Part shown: one piece after another, positions 1-12,621 of the stretch
Layout of the letters: the number at the start of each line of letters is the position of its first letter
Position numbering within the stretch: position 1 is the first letter of the stretch
NCBI GenBank assembly: GCA_958298945.1
Contig: OY282605.1
Coordinates: 26,576,811 to 26,640,810 of the forward strand
Reading direction: 5' to 3'
DNA: 64,000 nucleotides
Source: Atherix ibis
Lineage: Eukaryota > Arthropoda > Insecta > Diptera > Athericidae
The notes under the pieces: generated by a model
What the model was told of the DNA's origin: nothing
What the model saw: the letters and a program-made list of their open reading frames with translations, nothing else
Databases searched by the model: none
Translations under genes and position numbers: made by a program

Positions 1-430
1 AGTACCATAATATTTCTTGAAGGACTAGATCCTTTTTATGTAATTTATGATCGTTTTTTGACAGTTTTGAGTCAGTAATTCGGCCATGACTTCAAATATG
101 CTGGTTTGTAAATGATTCAAAATTTAAAAACTCTATACGTTAATACTATTTATATGAAGTTTTGTAAAAAAAAGTCCAACGGCGTCAAATTGCACGATCT
201 TGGAGATAAATTGACATCATCAAATCTCAAAATTACGCTTATTTGGGCGCTTTTCACATAATTTAGTCGAAATTTTTTATATTTTTTAATTTATTGTATT
301 GTCTTGTAAGAATTATATATGATTAAAATTTATTATCGTTAACTCATAGCGCTCAAAATTGATGGTAATCATTTCTTTTTCTTCATGTTCATGGAAATTC
401 AGATCAATAATACCTTCTGCATAATCACTT
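1..430 (-). mobile_element. Decayed DD41D (rosa-type) mariner relic, cut by window start
   Basis: Minus-strand translation shows three blocks of a Tc1/mariner transposase in the right order. At about 365-425 there is a YAEGII...EHEEKEMITIN stretch matching the GGIIGPYFFENE...VTVN block of the family. At 170-235 RFDDVN and PRSCNLTPLDFF match the third catalytic aspartate motif (family form WPPRSCDLTPLDFF). At 1-120 HLQTS...EVMAEL...NCQKTIINYIKRI matches the C-terminal helices. The blocks are separated by stops and frameshifts, so it is a dead copy. Family assignment follows from the same blocks in the better copy at 30424-31596. The 3' end lies outside the window. Confidence 0.7.
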
Positions 431-3330
431 ATGTGTTTTTAGAGCCCTAAAAATAGTACTTTTGATCATTGGTTTAAGAAATATAGAATCTTGAAGTTGC
501 TATAAAATTGCAATCATAAAGAAAGAATGTCTTCCATAGAAAATTGCAGCTGTGATCATGATATTGATCATCAAAAAATTATGGCCTTCAGAAAATGGAA
601 TATGATGTAAAAAAAATCCCCAATAAAAGGAATGTTTTTTAGGTACAGTCATGGCTAGATATAATAGGATAACAATTATAAGGGGTTCCTAAAAATTGTT
701 GGGACTCTAATCGCAATGGATTCCTGAAGAAATTAGGACCCCAAATACTGGTTGACTAAAAAATATAATTTTGTCCAGACCATAATTTTTTATCATCGAT
801 TTTTTGTTATGTTGTCAAATATTTCTAATTTTAATTAATTTATAATTAAAATTCTTTATAGATAAATGTGTTCAATAAATAATATGAGTATAATAGATAA
901 ACTAAGAAAATATCTACTCTAGAGGCTAGACTCACTCATACGTGAACGGCAATTTTTGGCAATATCAACTCAGCTTCAAGGATTCATTGAAAATAACAAA
1001 TTCATTGACATAAATAATATATTATTAATTAATAAGCTCAAATATCATAATTATTATAACCTATTTATTACGATTAATGATTACTTGCCCGTAATTTTTT
1101 CTTAAATTCAAAATTTTCCTATTGCAAACCGTACTGAAAAAAAATTCAATAAGCAAATTATACGCCCTCAAATTTAGAATTTTTAATGGATTAAAATTTT
1201 ATTAAAAAAATATATAAAAGTGATTTTTGTACAGACAAATGTAAGGTTAGTTATTGAATGAATTATTCATGAAATCAAAAGTAAAGCATAAAGAAATAAT
1301 AATTGTTGGTAACGAAATAATTGCGAGGTTGTTGTCCTTGCGATTATTGAGCACTTGGACAGATATTTTAAGGCTCCATCAAACTAGTTCACAGCTGGTG
1401 GCTTTCTGTACTGATTAAGAGCACGTTTTACCCCCTGCAGAAGCTAAATAGTAATAGATTTTCTGTTTTTTTTTCTTCAAATTATATATGTCGAAAAAAA
1501 TATTTACTACAAACGTTATTGGTGTATGATGCTGATCATTATTCACTTAACATTGAACTACAATCGAACTTTTGTACTTTGAAATGGTACAAACTAAAAT
1601 ACTAAAGTACTCTGGGCAAAACTAATACCAAAATCTTAAAGGGGGAAGGGGGCCCAACTCGGAAGAGTATAGAAATAAATCCCATTCAAGCTGATCCATT
1701 TGTTCGGTAAAAATAATAAACAAAAAATAAGCGACAACTCTTTTCCGTCTTAAACGAATCTCTTTTATTGATAATTGTTTTAAAAATGCGATTTTTATTA
1801 TGCAAGAATCGAAAAGTAGTAGTTTTAATCTCATAAATGATGACTGCAGATACTACAACCGAAAATTATGCAAAAGTAGTCAGAAGATACAAAAAGTAAA
1901 AAAAAAATTAAAGTAGCTTAAAGCCATTAAATCGTTTTGACAAGACGACTAAGTGTTTTGTGGCTGTTTTGGCTGCTGTAAAGGTTTTGTTGACAGTTCA
2001 TTTCAAATTTACATTTGAGAGCAATACAGGAAAAAATCTAAGGTGAAATAATTTTTTTTCTTGTCTTTGGAGCTACGTTTTCGACTAAAGAATAGATAAT
2101 AGCAGTTTACTATATTATAATTACGATAATACGTGCGTGCAAAGAAGAGGGAAAAAAACCCAACCGTCGAAAGAGACTTCCAAGTAGACTTTTTTTTTTG
2201 TTTGGTTTCTTTCGTTCAGAAATCTTTTAGAAGGTAAACGAAAGTGAAAAGCTTATTTAAATCTCAGTTTAAAAATGAAGAGTTTTCATATTTTTATTGA
2301 AGATGATTTCTTTTAATGGCAATTCTTCTTTGGATGATTTGTTGTTTTCGCAATGAACCGATTGTATAGAGTCAACTCACTCATATTTACACAAAACTAT
2401 CCTAGTTGATCAGAATTTTCCTGAAACAAATTGCATCCCTGTAATGTGAACAAAATAAAATTCAATCGGAAAAGGAAACCCAGTGTGATCTTTGACATTT
2501 CGATGATCGATTGGCCAAAAATTGAAAGTCGGGAATTTCTGTTCGATGGACAAGCGTTGAAAACGTGATCACTGCCTCTTTATTGTTTATGCTATACTGT
2601 TGACGTTACTGTTGTAACTAATTGAACGATAATTGATTGCTTCGATAGAGACTAATTCAATGATGGAATGCATTTCCTTCAATTCAAGGAAAATATTTTC
2701 ATATAAATAAATAAGCCAGACTCGTTTCTATAGGAAAAGATTGTGTAAGACAGTTTTTGAATTCCACCAAAACCAAACTGATCCGAACGGTTTGGTAAAT
2801 ATTCTTAAATAAACCGTAATTTTTTTAGTTTCTTTTTAAATACCAAAGGTTAAAACTTAGATAATAAAATAATCAGGAAAAGTACCGAAGAAAAATTAAT
2901 AAAGTTTTTGTAGATAATATAGCAGAAAAGTAATAAGTAGTGTGAGTGGGGTTGGTTTACCACTGATACTCGAAAAATGCTTCATTTTTGTTATGCTATT
3001 GATTAGAAAGAGACACATTATTGCTCCATAAAGACTAGGTGAATAGGCGTTCTAGGGAACAACAGAATTTTTTTTTCCCGACAAAAACTCCTTAATGGAG
3101 CATTCAAGTATCTGCAAAGGCCAATTTGATGCAAAAGACCCTTTTTCCTGAGCCTTTCAAGAACTTTTCATTATCTTCTATGCTAATCGAAAATAGTGCA
3201 ATGTTATTTAACGTGCCATACCTATCGTTAGACATAATACCTCGGGCCATCTATGATCACAGGGATTGACGTACGTCCAATCAATGCGCAATTCCCTCAG
3301 GTTCCCTCTTTTTCTACTTTTCTACTTCTT
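431..3330. other. AT-rich stretch without recognisable gene
   Basis: No reading frame longer than about 70 codons looks coding. The sequence is AT-rich with many homopolymer runs. I recognise no transposase motif, RNA gene or repeat array here. Confidence 0.5.
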
Positions 3331-4010
3331 CAACTTCTTCTTATACTTCTTCAACTTTTGCAAATTTTTCAACTTTTTTAATTTTTTCAATTTTGTTAAC
3401 TGTTTTATCTTCTTTATCTTCTTTATCTTCTTCATCTTCTTCATCTTCTTCATCTTCTGCATATTCTTCTTCTTCGTCATCTTCTTCATCTTCATCACCT
3501 TCCTAATCTTCTTCTACGTCTTCATTTTCTTCGAATTCTTCATATTCTTCATCTTCTTCACCTTCTTCATTTTCTTTAGCTTCTTCATCTTCTTTATCTT
3601 CTTCGTCTTTTTCGTATACGTCATCTTCTTCATCTTATTTAACTTCTTCATCTTCTTCGTGTTTTTCATCTTCTGCATCTTCTTCATCTTTTTCATCTTT
3701 TTCATCTTCTTGATCTTCCTCATCTTCCTTATCTTCTTCATCTTCTTCATCTTCTTCGTCTTCTTTGTATACTTCATCTTCTTCATCTTATTCAACTTCT
3801 TCATCTTCTTCATGTTTTTCATCTTCTTCATCTTCTTCATGTTTTTCATCTTCTTCATCTTCTTTACCTTCTTTATCTTCTTCATCTTCTTCATCTTTTT
3901 CATCTTCTTCAACTTAATCATCTTTTTCATCTTCTTCATGTTTTTCATCTTCTTTATCTTCTTCATCTTTTTCATTTTCTGTAGCTTCTTCATCTTCTGA
4001 AGCATCTTCC
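3330..4010. repeat. Imperfect CTTCTTCAT / GAAGATGAA tandem repeat
   Basis: About 0.65 kb of degenerate pyrimidine-rich triplet/nonamer repeat on the plus strand (CTT, CAT, CTTCTTCAT). It gives artificial long open frames on both strands: Phe/Ile on plus, Lys/Met on minus. A third frame on the minus strand reads Glu/Asp-rich, starting MEDASEDEEATENEKDEED just inside the right edge (about 4010) and running 32 residues to a stop. That acidic frame is the only one that resembles real protein tails, so the array may have grown from an acidic coding tail. I treat it as a repeat, not as a gene. Confidence 0.75.
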
Positions 4011-4545
4011 ATTAATTCCTGCCGTAAGCGGTCTCAGCCGCTGCTCCCACATTACTCAACACACATTTGTGCACCTAGCTTGCCTCTCTAACCAGCTCCA
4101 TTCTTCAAAAGGTAGATCCAGTAATCAATTACAAGCTATCTATCCTAACTGTTGATAGGAAAGCCTATCTAAACCATTACTATCTTCTGTAGTGATAGCA
4201 ACCAGGATCCTTCCATCTCTCAGCTTCAGTACTAAGACTCCTGCGATGTTGGTGACAACCACTGATACCCACCTTTCAACCTAAAGCTCCACGTCTTGGC
4301 CAGATATGGCAAAGGAACTATCGTGGGGCTCCCGACCCCCGGTGTACTAGTTAATTCTAGTATTAAGAGTAGCTGATGAGTATTCTACACTCGAAGAGCT
4401 ACAGTACGTAAACTTGTAATTTATTGGCACTGCTAGATCAGCTCAACCGGCGGATTTTAGATCAGCTCAGGACCAAGACCCGTAGCTCACTTCTGGTATC
4501 GATCCTATGATACGGATCTACACTCAAAAGTGTCCCGCTTATGGG
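4011..4545. other. Less AT-rich unrecognised stretch
   Basis: This stretch has visibly more G and C than its surroundings and includes a short GC-rich piece around 4325-4345. It could be the 3' untranslated part of an old minus-strand retroelement whose acidic tail seeded the adjacent repeat, but no motif confirms this. Confidence 0.3.
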
Positions 4546-4659
4546 AAATGCAATTTGACAGTCTGGCCTCACAAGAGTACCCGCTCGTTCTTTATTCTCA
4601 TCAGTTTTCGATGTAGAGGGTCTCCTTAAAAGAGTTTCTTCTTCCAATTTTTCTGACAC
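4546..4659 (-). pseudogene. Mariner (family D) N-terminal transposase relic
   Basis: The first 38 codons of a minus-strand frame read LLRRPSTSKTDENKERAG followed by TLVRPDC. This matches the linker between the two helix-turn-helix domains of many mariner transposases (typical form GRPSTSKTDENVERVR...VRSDRR). The same block recurs in this window at about 7040-7105 and 42545-42640, so three relics of one family are present. Only the linker is preserved; no catalytic motif or terminal repeat is visible. Downstream translation loses similarity. It is a short decayed fragment. Confidence 0.5.
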
Positions 4660-7000
4660 CTCTTAAAATACTTTTTGCCAATGAGAAACTTTAGCTCTTG
4701 ATAAGAAATATTCCATATTAGATCATCGCAACTTTTCATAAGTCAATTTTGAAGATTAACTAAGCTTAACACCAAATTTGATGGATTAAAATTTCGCTGT
4801 TCCATTTTTGTAAGGCACCATCTACGTTCACTCTGTAGGGTCGTATTGTTAGCGAATGAGCTTAAAGCTGATACTTCATATTTATGAAGGACTAACGAAT
4901 AGGATATGTGGAGAAGAAGTTTGCAGTATTGCCATTACTTTTCCTAGGATATTCATCGATTTAGTTTTTTAAAAAATATTTCGGACCTGAGAAGAATCCA
5001 CGCAAATTATTATTTTGTATTTTATTTCAATCAATATTTAACTAATAGTTTAAAAGAAAATATCAAAATAAAAATCAAATAGGAAAAATTCACTTTAAAA
5101 TAATAAATAGAACGAAAAACAATTCTCAGAACAAATGAAAAGAGTTCCATCAATTATTCGATTTGATTATCTATAAAACATAGTCGACGTAATAGGGATT
5201 CGATTGAAAAGATCAGTGAATCACCGGATGCCCTCGGTATCCGCCAGACTAACACCTGAACATCACTTCGCCTGGATATAGGGGCAAAAAGAGTATGGTT
5301 AAATTCCCTCCGGTTTACACAATCGCTGTCAGCATCGATCATTAATCAATTTTCGGCCCTACATAAATTGGGTGTAAATATGATCGATTGATGATCGAGA
5401 CCATTTATCGAAAACAAATTGTTATAAATTCGTAACGATTCTCATCTCTACTCTAGACTTGATCTTCTTTTATTTCTGTTCATCGCCACGAGTATTTTTT
5501 AGTGAATGTAATATTGACTGACTTTGTGTATGAGTGCAGATACTCGTACTATCTACGAAGATTAAAATATTGTTACTATTTTGTAGGTATTTTTTCCGTC
5601 CATTCTGATAGCTTCTTTCCGTTGGCACACAATAATTCATTGTTTTCTACCCTTTCAGTTGCTATCTCTGGATCTGTTGGCTTTAGGCTATCTTTAAATT
5701 CCAATTGAATTCAGCAATGAATGGGCAAATGTCCAGGTGAACTATGAAGTACATGGACTAGTGGATACACATTCCCCTGGAATACACTAGTTTAAAATGA
5801 TCGCTAAAGGTGAACATTAGGCAGCAAGACATCGATATAAGCTATCTGAACATGGACATTATTGGAGCTGACAGGGAGACCTAAGAAGCAGTGCCATGTA
5901 GACTATGACGACAACGAAAACGCTAAGAAGCAATTTTGATTTTTTTGTTCTACAGAAAATTTCACGATCATGAACTATGATCGATTGGTTCGTGATCGTA
6001 ATTAATCAAAACCTTAGAATTTTTTGGTCAGGAAAATAATAAACGTAAGGAAAGAAATTGATTCGGACAAATCGGAGAAAATACGATCAATAAAGAATAA
6101 AATCGAGCATGGTGCAGTGTCATATTTGACAGTTCAGGTGCTGTATTTCCAGCTAAATGAGATCACGAACTCTTCCTCGATCTGATTTCGATCAAGAAAC
6201 ACGGGCTGGGAATATTCGTCTTTTTTTCTTCGAAAGACGCTCAAAATTTGCACAATCACCTTTAACTGATCTTGTTAACCACAGAATATATTCCGCCCTC
6301 CCCTCTCACTTACGGCCATTCATAATACATAAATCTATGCTAATTTTACTTTTAAGTATCTTTTGGCTTGTGCGCCCTCATCTTCTATATAAATTTATAA
6401 TATGATAAATTTCCACCATAAATCATTTGTGCACGAGCATTTTCTAATCTAGATAATGGCGTTTTGGAAGTAAAAATCATTTGCAAAATCTTTTCATGTC
6501 CCATACAGGTGACATAAATCTAAATCTAAATTGTTGTAGATAAAGTGTAGATTATAGCAATATTCAAAGTAAATTAACGCAATTTTTTAGCATATTAAAA
6601 AAGTAGTCATCTTTTTATAAAAAATCTATTTAGTTTCGTCAAATTCATTTGAAAAAATTCAATAGTTTTGATTGTGTAGTTGAGATTTTCTTTGGAATTA
6701 TTGTTTTGAAAATAATTATTTACTATTTTTGTTATAATCATTAATATATTTTTTTTTTGCAGAGTTTTTCGATATATCATGTGCGGCATAAAAGTAATGA
6801 GACGTTATTTTTAAAAATTAATTATTTCTTATGGCTTTTTTAAAAATTTTTCCCAAAATAATAGTTAAATACTTTTAAAAAGAAATATAAAATTTTTGAG
6901 GATTCTTTTGAAGTTCTAAAATATTTTTTTGTTGAAAATTGAGTCAGTGAATAGTTGACGAGGTTAGTGCGTGATTTTTCCTTATAAAAAAACACCTGTT
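4660..7000. other. No recognisable gene
   Basis: Several small open frames occur, the longest 82 codons at 6157-6405 on plus with a hydrophobic C-terminal third. None matches a family I know and none has a convincing context. The rest is AT-rich spacer. Confidence 0.45.
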
Positions 7001-7175
7001 TTTGGGGTGCCGGAAAATTGTGACAAATGAACCTTGCTCAAGGAAGACTTCAACATTGAAAACTGATGAAAATATGCTACGAAAGATGGTTTTTGTTAGG
7101 TCAGACTGTCTGTTAATAAAAAAAATTCTTGAAAGATTTAGAAAAGATGGCTTTTTGTGTCAAATCCGATATTGT

Positions 7176-7190
7176 AGATACTTGGATGCT
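7176..7190 (+). repeat. Target site duplication, left copy
   Basis: AGATACTTGGATGCT, identical to 8901-8915. Together they bracket the R1-like insertion. Confidence 0.92.
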
Positions 7191-8900
7191 AAAAAAAAAA
7201 TTTCCGTATTCTATTTCGGATTCAGGAAGGGGAGATCGACCATCGATGCGGTGGAACTCGTCACGAACAACGCAAAGGAAGCCATCTCAGGAAAGAGATG
7301 GAAAGGCGGTTCCAAAAACTATTGTCTCATTGTCACCATGGACATCAAAAATGCTTTTAACTCGGCCCGCTGGGATCGAGTTCTGGAGGCTCTTAAGAAC
7401 ATGGGGGTGCCCTACTACCTACGAAGGATGGTCAGATCATACTTTAGTGATCGACTACTGCACTACGAAACGGAGGATGGACCAGCGGAGTATGGGATCA
7501 CGGGTGGGGTACCTCAGGGCTCTATCCTAGCGCCACTCTTGTGGAACGTCATGTACGACGGCCTACTCCATCTGGAATTACCGACGAACACAACGCTCGT
7601 GGCCTTCGCGGACGACGTAGCGGTTGTCCTTGTAGCCAAACACCTGAAAAATCTGGAAGTGCATTCTCCACCACCATCCGGAGGATAAGACGGTGGATGA
7701 CATCGGCAGACCTGTCATTGGCGGAACATAAGACCGAAGCACACCTTGTGAGTAGCCGGAAGAAAATGGAGACCATTACTATAAGAGTAGGCGACCACGA
7801 CATCCAGTCGCTACCCTACATAAGGTATCTAGAAGTGGTTTTGAATGCCAGACTCAACTACAAGAAGCACATCTCCAGCGCCAGCAAGAAGGCATCAGCA
7901 GTACAGGGCGCATTTTCGCGGATAATGCCCAATATCGGAGGCTCCAGGCAAATTCGAAGACGACTACTGGCAACTGTAGTTACCTCCTTCCTTGTATACG
8001 GAGCACCAGTGTGGTCGAAATCGCTAGAGCTAACAACATACCGCAAGACAATGTCATCAGTCCAGCGGCTGTCAGTGATCAGTATGGCGTCAGCATACCG
8101 AACGGAATCACACGATGCGGTCAACGTTGTGGCATCATGCCCACCCATCGACATCCGGGTAGGAGAGCGAGAACGCCAATATCGTAGGAAGAAGGAAGAG
8201 GGGCGAAAGGTCCTCTGTGAAGAGGAGAGACCCGAGAGTCTTCGCCTCTGGCAAGAAAGATGGGACAGCTCGACGAAGGGTCGGTGGACCCATCGACTGA
8301 TCCCAGATGTCACCAAATGGGTCACTCGCCTGCACGGGGAAGTCGGGTATTACATCACCCAACTCTTGACTGAACATGGATGCTTTCGGGCGTACTTGCA
8401 CAGATTCAAGAGAACAGACTCCCAAAACTGTCATCGTTGCTACGAAGTGCTGGAAGATGCAGAACACGTGTTCTTCCAATGCCCCTTTTACGAGGGGCTA
8501 CGGGCAGAACTGGAGAAAAATGTGGACCGTTCCATCAGTCCAGAAAAACTTAGTGGAGTGCATGCTGAAGAACCAATCGGCTTGGAACAAAGTTGCAGAC
8601 GGAATTTATCATCAAGGATCTGCACACCACGTACGAAGAATAGGCCGCGAGGCGTCATAACATCGGGACAGCAGAAAAAATATAATAAATAGCAAAAAAT
8701 TATAAGAACGCCCCGGCGAAGTAGTATTTACAAAGAGTGCCGCCGGGAAACCATCGTTCCAGGAGCAAGGGTAGAGGTACAGGTTAGGTTTTAGCGAAGT
8801 AAAAATCCCGCATAACTCGTCTGACTGGTAGAAGGCCTCCCAGTCGAGTAACTTTTAAAGGTTTCCCTTTAACCTCAATAATCTAAAAAAAAAAAAAAAA
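7191..8900 (+). mobile_element. 5'-truncated R1-like non-LTR retrotransposon, copy 1
   Basis: The insert begins abruptly inside a reverse transcriptase gene, runs through its 3' untranslated region and ends in a run of 16 A (8885-8900). It is bounded by a perfect 15-bp direct repeat, AGATACTTGGATGCT, at 7176-7190 and 8901-8915. 5' truncation, poly(A) end and variable-length target duplication are the hallmarks of target-primed reverse transcription. It landed in the family D mariner relic. A second copy with the same 3' terminus (AATAATCT before the A run) lies reversed at 43630-44880. Confidence 0.9.
7200..8692 (+). pseudogene. R1-like ORF2 remnant: reverse transcriptase and C-terminal zinc knuckle
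   Basis: The product would copy element RNA into the target site. Visible reverse transcriptase blocks: FGFRKGRSTIDAV (7215 on), MDIKNAFNSARWD, GVPQGSILAPLLWN, and the catalytic FADD box near 7606-7617. After the polymerase come IRYLEVVLNARLNYKKHI and RWTHRLIPDVTKW, then GYYITQLLTEHGCFRAYLHRF. A CCHC knuckle follows (CHRC...EHVFFQC, spacing C-x2-C-x8-H-x4-C, about 8430-8490). This C-terminal layout is typical of the R1 clade. A one-base loss near 7660 splits polymerase from the rest, and one extra A in a run near 8545 scrambles the last ~45 codons, as the second copy shows. The endonuclease and ORF1 are absent through 5' truncation. Confidence 0.85.
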
Positions 8901-8915
8901 AGATACTTGGATGCT
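8901..8915 (+). repeat. Target site duplication, right copy
   Basis: AGATACTTGGATGCT directly after the poly(A) tail, a 15/15 match to 7176-7190. Confidence 0.92.
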
Positions 8916-9125
8916 TCTTCTTGTTACATGGCCACCTCCGTCAACGAATTATTGTCGGTAGAAGGGATTCCTGTTTTTCTCCAGATACCATCCCCACTTT
9001 TATTTATGTGACCTAAGCCCATGTACCTTTTTTTATTTCCAAAGACCAAAAACCACTTAAAAATATGTCATTTTCGTAGTCTCTGCCCAAGGAACCTACA
9101 TTGAAGGTGATCACCACTAAATGAA

Positions 9126-11430
9126 AATAAATCAAAATTGTTGCCACCAAAAATCAGTCTCATTATTTTTCTGTAATACGTCTTATACAATTAATATATA
9201 CTCTTAAAAATATCAAAATCTTTCCGAATAAATTTTACTTATTATGACAGGAATTCCAAAAGAAAAGTTGCCTAAAAGATTCAAAGTTTTTCGAGAAGAG
9301 ATTCACGCGGAGAAATTTTCTAGGCTGATATCTGAAAGGAAATCGGAAATAATAGTTGCAGACTGGAATGTGACTGTACCATTAGTGTAATTAAATTGTA
9401 GCAGGAGTTGTTGAATAGGAAACATGAAGTCTTGACAGATACGAGAATAATGTGACGACAGATACATGGGATTCGTGAAGAAAAGTTAGATTTGCAGTCA
9501 TACTATCATATACGGAGACTAGTCGATTGTAGTGTAATGTGGATTTTTGATCATCAAAAAAAGTATACCGTACGAAGGTGTTGCTGTAGGAAAAGCCAAA
9601 GAACGCGTGTCTACTATTGGCCAATAACATAGGCTGTTAACAGTTATGCGTGGCTGTCGTCAAATATCGTCTCTAGCCCCCGCCATGTGAGATTATTATA
9701 GGAGAAGTCCACCAGCAAAGGTGGCTAGGCAGGCCTTACGTTTATGGTTACGCCGAGATCGACCACAGCCAACAAGCAATCGTATTTTATTTTATTTGCA
9801 CGATTAATGGTGGGAATTGTTTTCTATTAACGCGATAAATTAAGGAACATGAAAACATGTTTTCAGCGATCATTGCATTTAAGTAAAATGACCAAAACGC
9901 CTCCCAACTGTGCCTATAAATGATGGCGAAGATGGTGGTGATGGCGGTGATGTTGGCGACAATGACGACGATTGCTTACAACCGAACTGGAAACCGACGA
10001 CATCACATAAGACGATGCATTGATGATAACAAGAGATAGCCACCTTGTGCGTGATCCAAGATAACAGAAGACTTACACAGTATCATTACTGGAGCCACAA
10101 TGTATCCATATTACTTCTGCATCGAAGGCAGAACAACTGTGTACGTAAACACATCAAAGTAAAACCTATTTTTCAAAGATCATCTCAAAAAATCAGATCG
10201 TCCTTGTGTCAAAGATAAAAGCAAACCTTTTCAATCAAGAACAATATTCTTTAGTATAATGAGGCTAATCATTGGTTGTAATCGATCATCACGAAATACG
10301 ATCAGTACTATTCCGTTTGGAATTTTTACAGTTTCGCTCTATTTCGGAAGCTTTGATTTATCCAAAATAGTGCAATTAAATTTTCCATACAATTCTACAA
10401 ATGATCAATTATCAAATTTGGCAATCTTATTTTGATTGATTTCCGATAGTTTAAAGACAACAGTTTTCTTTTTTTTGCTTTTTCAAATTAGATCAACCTT
10501 TACGTTCGCTGCACTGAATCGATCAGGTGCGTATCTTAAAGTTGTTTAACAAGAGATAAACTGCTGTGACTGTCTGATTTCCATTTAATTGTCAAATTAA
10601 TGTTTCCATTAAAGGAGATTTTATTCAATTTAATTTGTTGCAAATATTTTCCTTATACAATATTGATCGTAAAGTAAATATTTACTTGAAGAAAATCCAG
10701 ACACCCAAGATATGTGATTGACATTTAGCATATGGTGAGGGGGGGTGGGGGGAGGGTAATGGTGTACTAAAGATATTAGAAATGCATTCGTAACAATTAA
10801 TTTTTTAAGTGCAATAGAAATAATGTTTCCTGAGTTGTTTTTCTATTCATTTTCCAATACACTATCATCAGCACTTTTACTTTCCGGCTTTTAAAATTTT
10901 TAAATTGCCGGTGAATGGACAACCGATTATCTCAAGTACTTGATTCGACCTATGACAGATCAGTTAACACCCACATATAAGTACTCGGACTTGTACATTT
11001 TCGAATGCGGATATGATCAGTTTGTTAATCGAATAAAAAAAAAAGACAGTTCACCTGTCAAAACGAGATTGGATTTAGCAGATACAAGTACTGCACTAGA
11101 CCTCAGGATAGATACATATGAGTGCAGAGACTATAACAGAAGATTAGGCCACAGAAAATTTTATTAATATTCATATTCCTCCACAAAACGAATGATTCAA
11201 TATTTTGCAAGTTCACAATCCCACAGTTCCATAAGTACGAATGGACGCAAATCGGTGTTAGGTCCGGTGCTAGGTTCCGAGGAGCCGGAAAAAAGTTTTC
11301 ACGTAGACGAAGATCTCAATAGATGAACCGAATACGATAATGAAGATGATGATGAAGAGCATTAATCTGCGAAAAGGAAATTTTCTTCATTTTTATACAC
11401 TTGTACTCTCAATATCGGTCTAACCGATAG
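9126..11430. other. No recognisable gene; short GAT/GGT repeat
   Basis: AT-rich spacer. At 9921-9975 there is a short GAT/GGN triplet-rich stretch that reads Asp/Gly-rich over 43 codons without a start; I take it as a degenerate microsatellite. A G-rich run lies at 10738-10760. Confidence 0.45.
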
Positions 11431-11434
11431 ACAA

Positions 11435-11490
11435 ACCAACCAACCAACCACTCAGCCACTCAGCCGCTCAGCCACTCAGCCAGCCGTCCA
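11435..11490. repeat. Short tandem repeats (CCAA)n and (CACTCAGCC)n
   Basis: About four CCAA units are followed by about four 9-bp CACTCAGCC-type units with single-base variants. Confidence 0.75.
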
Positions 11491-11927
11491 TCCAGACCAG
11501 CTAACCATATTTAGAAATGTGTAATCGTCCATTTTTGATGCATTGTTGAAAGTTTTTGCCTATAGTCCGAATAGTTAATAGTCTAAGGTCTTTAAAAGAA
11601 ACATGAACGAACGAAGCCATCACCATCAAACTAAGTTGGAGCTTTCTCTTCTCCTTATAACTTTATGATATATGATTTGGAACAGCCTCAAATGTGGCAA
11701 TCAATTAATTAGTAACCCACTGTCTGAAAGGGGAACTCACTTATATTAACCAAGTTTTTCCCATCAGCTGGATATATGCTATTCTGTACCATTTTTTATT
11801 TCAAATATATTTTTTTTTCCTAATATCTCAACTAAAGCAGTTATAGTTTTTCTACATATTCAAAATGAGGATTTTTTTGTTGGTTCTCATCGTTTTTTCT
11901 TCACTTCCAAGTCTTATTATTCCGACT

Positions 11928-11965
<38 letters not shown>

Positions 11966-12621
11966 TATTATTATTGGCAGTAGAATTTTTTCCGATCTCT
12001 TTTTTTAACGTCGAACCGTTCGAATTTGCCTTACTTTGTTTTTATGAACTTTTAAATTTTAAGCGTCTTTTTTCTGTCTTATTAAGTGTAATATGTTGTG
12101 TGAATTGATATTAGTAAGATTGAATAAATCCGTTGAATATTGAACGTTTTCATTATGATTTTGGGTTTTTTTTTGTGGGTTTTTTTTTTATTGTTGTTTA
12201 AGCTGTTTAATAAGAAGTTTTTCTTATGAGATGAAAATAAGTTTTTCTATGCCTGCTGGCTTAGCTAATTTGAATTTTTCCAGAGAGATTTTTCATACAA
12301 AACGATTTGCAATACATCATTTTATAAGTAATTGATTTATTGATTTAAACTGTTTCTTTTCTATTAATTTCCTTTTAATAATAGCTATGTAAGTAATTTT
12401 GTGTTGTTTTTTTTTATTGATTATATGGTAACACAAAATTATACGAAAAAAAGTACTATTTATGAATAAAAATTTATTTAAAAAGAAAATCGAACACTAT
12501 TAGAGGAGTAGGACAAATAATCATTATTCAAAAAATTATTATTTATTTTTATCTATAAAATTTTTTTATATTTCTTAATTCATTTTTAATTTTTTAGAGC
12601 ATATTTTCATACTACTAACAG
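11491..12621. other. AT-rich spacer
   Basis: Apart from the ATT microsatellite at 11930-11975, I see nothing recognisable. Confidence 0.45.
11930..11975. repeat. (ATT)n microsatellite
   Basis: About 15 ATT units with one ACT interruption. Confidence 0.9.

Larger units (their letters stand above)
7005..9125 (+). mobile_element. Mariner (family D) relic split by a LINE insertion
   Basis: Left part (7005-7190) reads CSRKTSTLKTDEN...VFVRSDC, the linker before the second helix-turn-helix of mariner transposases. Right part (8916-9125) resumes with ATSVNELLSVEGIPVF and, after a frameshift, YLCDLSPCTFFYFQ...KTT. This corresponds to the family pattern around the third catalytic aspartate (SPDLSPCDFFLFP), with the aspartate replaced. 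The two parts are separated by the retrotransposon at 7191-8900, whose target duplication marks the exact break. Terminal repeats were not found. The copy is long dead, with the central catalytic region missing or unreadable. Confidence 0.55.

Noticed and set aside
3266..4005. Long open frames on both strands (Phe/Ile-rich and Lys/Met-rich)
   Set aside because: They arise from a triplet repeat and have no complex sequence.
6157..6405. 82-codon plus-strand frame with hydrophobic C-terminus
   Set aside because: No recognisable family, splice or promoter signal; length is within chance for this composition.
7858..8479. Minus-strand frames of 114 and 155 codons, also at 44168-44635
   Set aside because: Antisense shadows of the R1-like ORF2.
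9921..9980. Asp/Gly-rich frame
   Set aside because: It is short, lacks a start and is explained by a GAT/GGN microsatellite.
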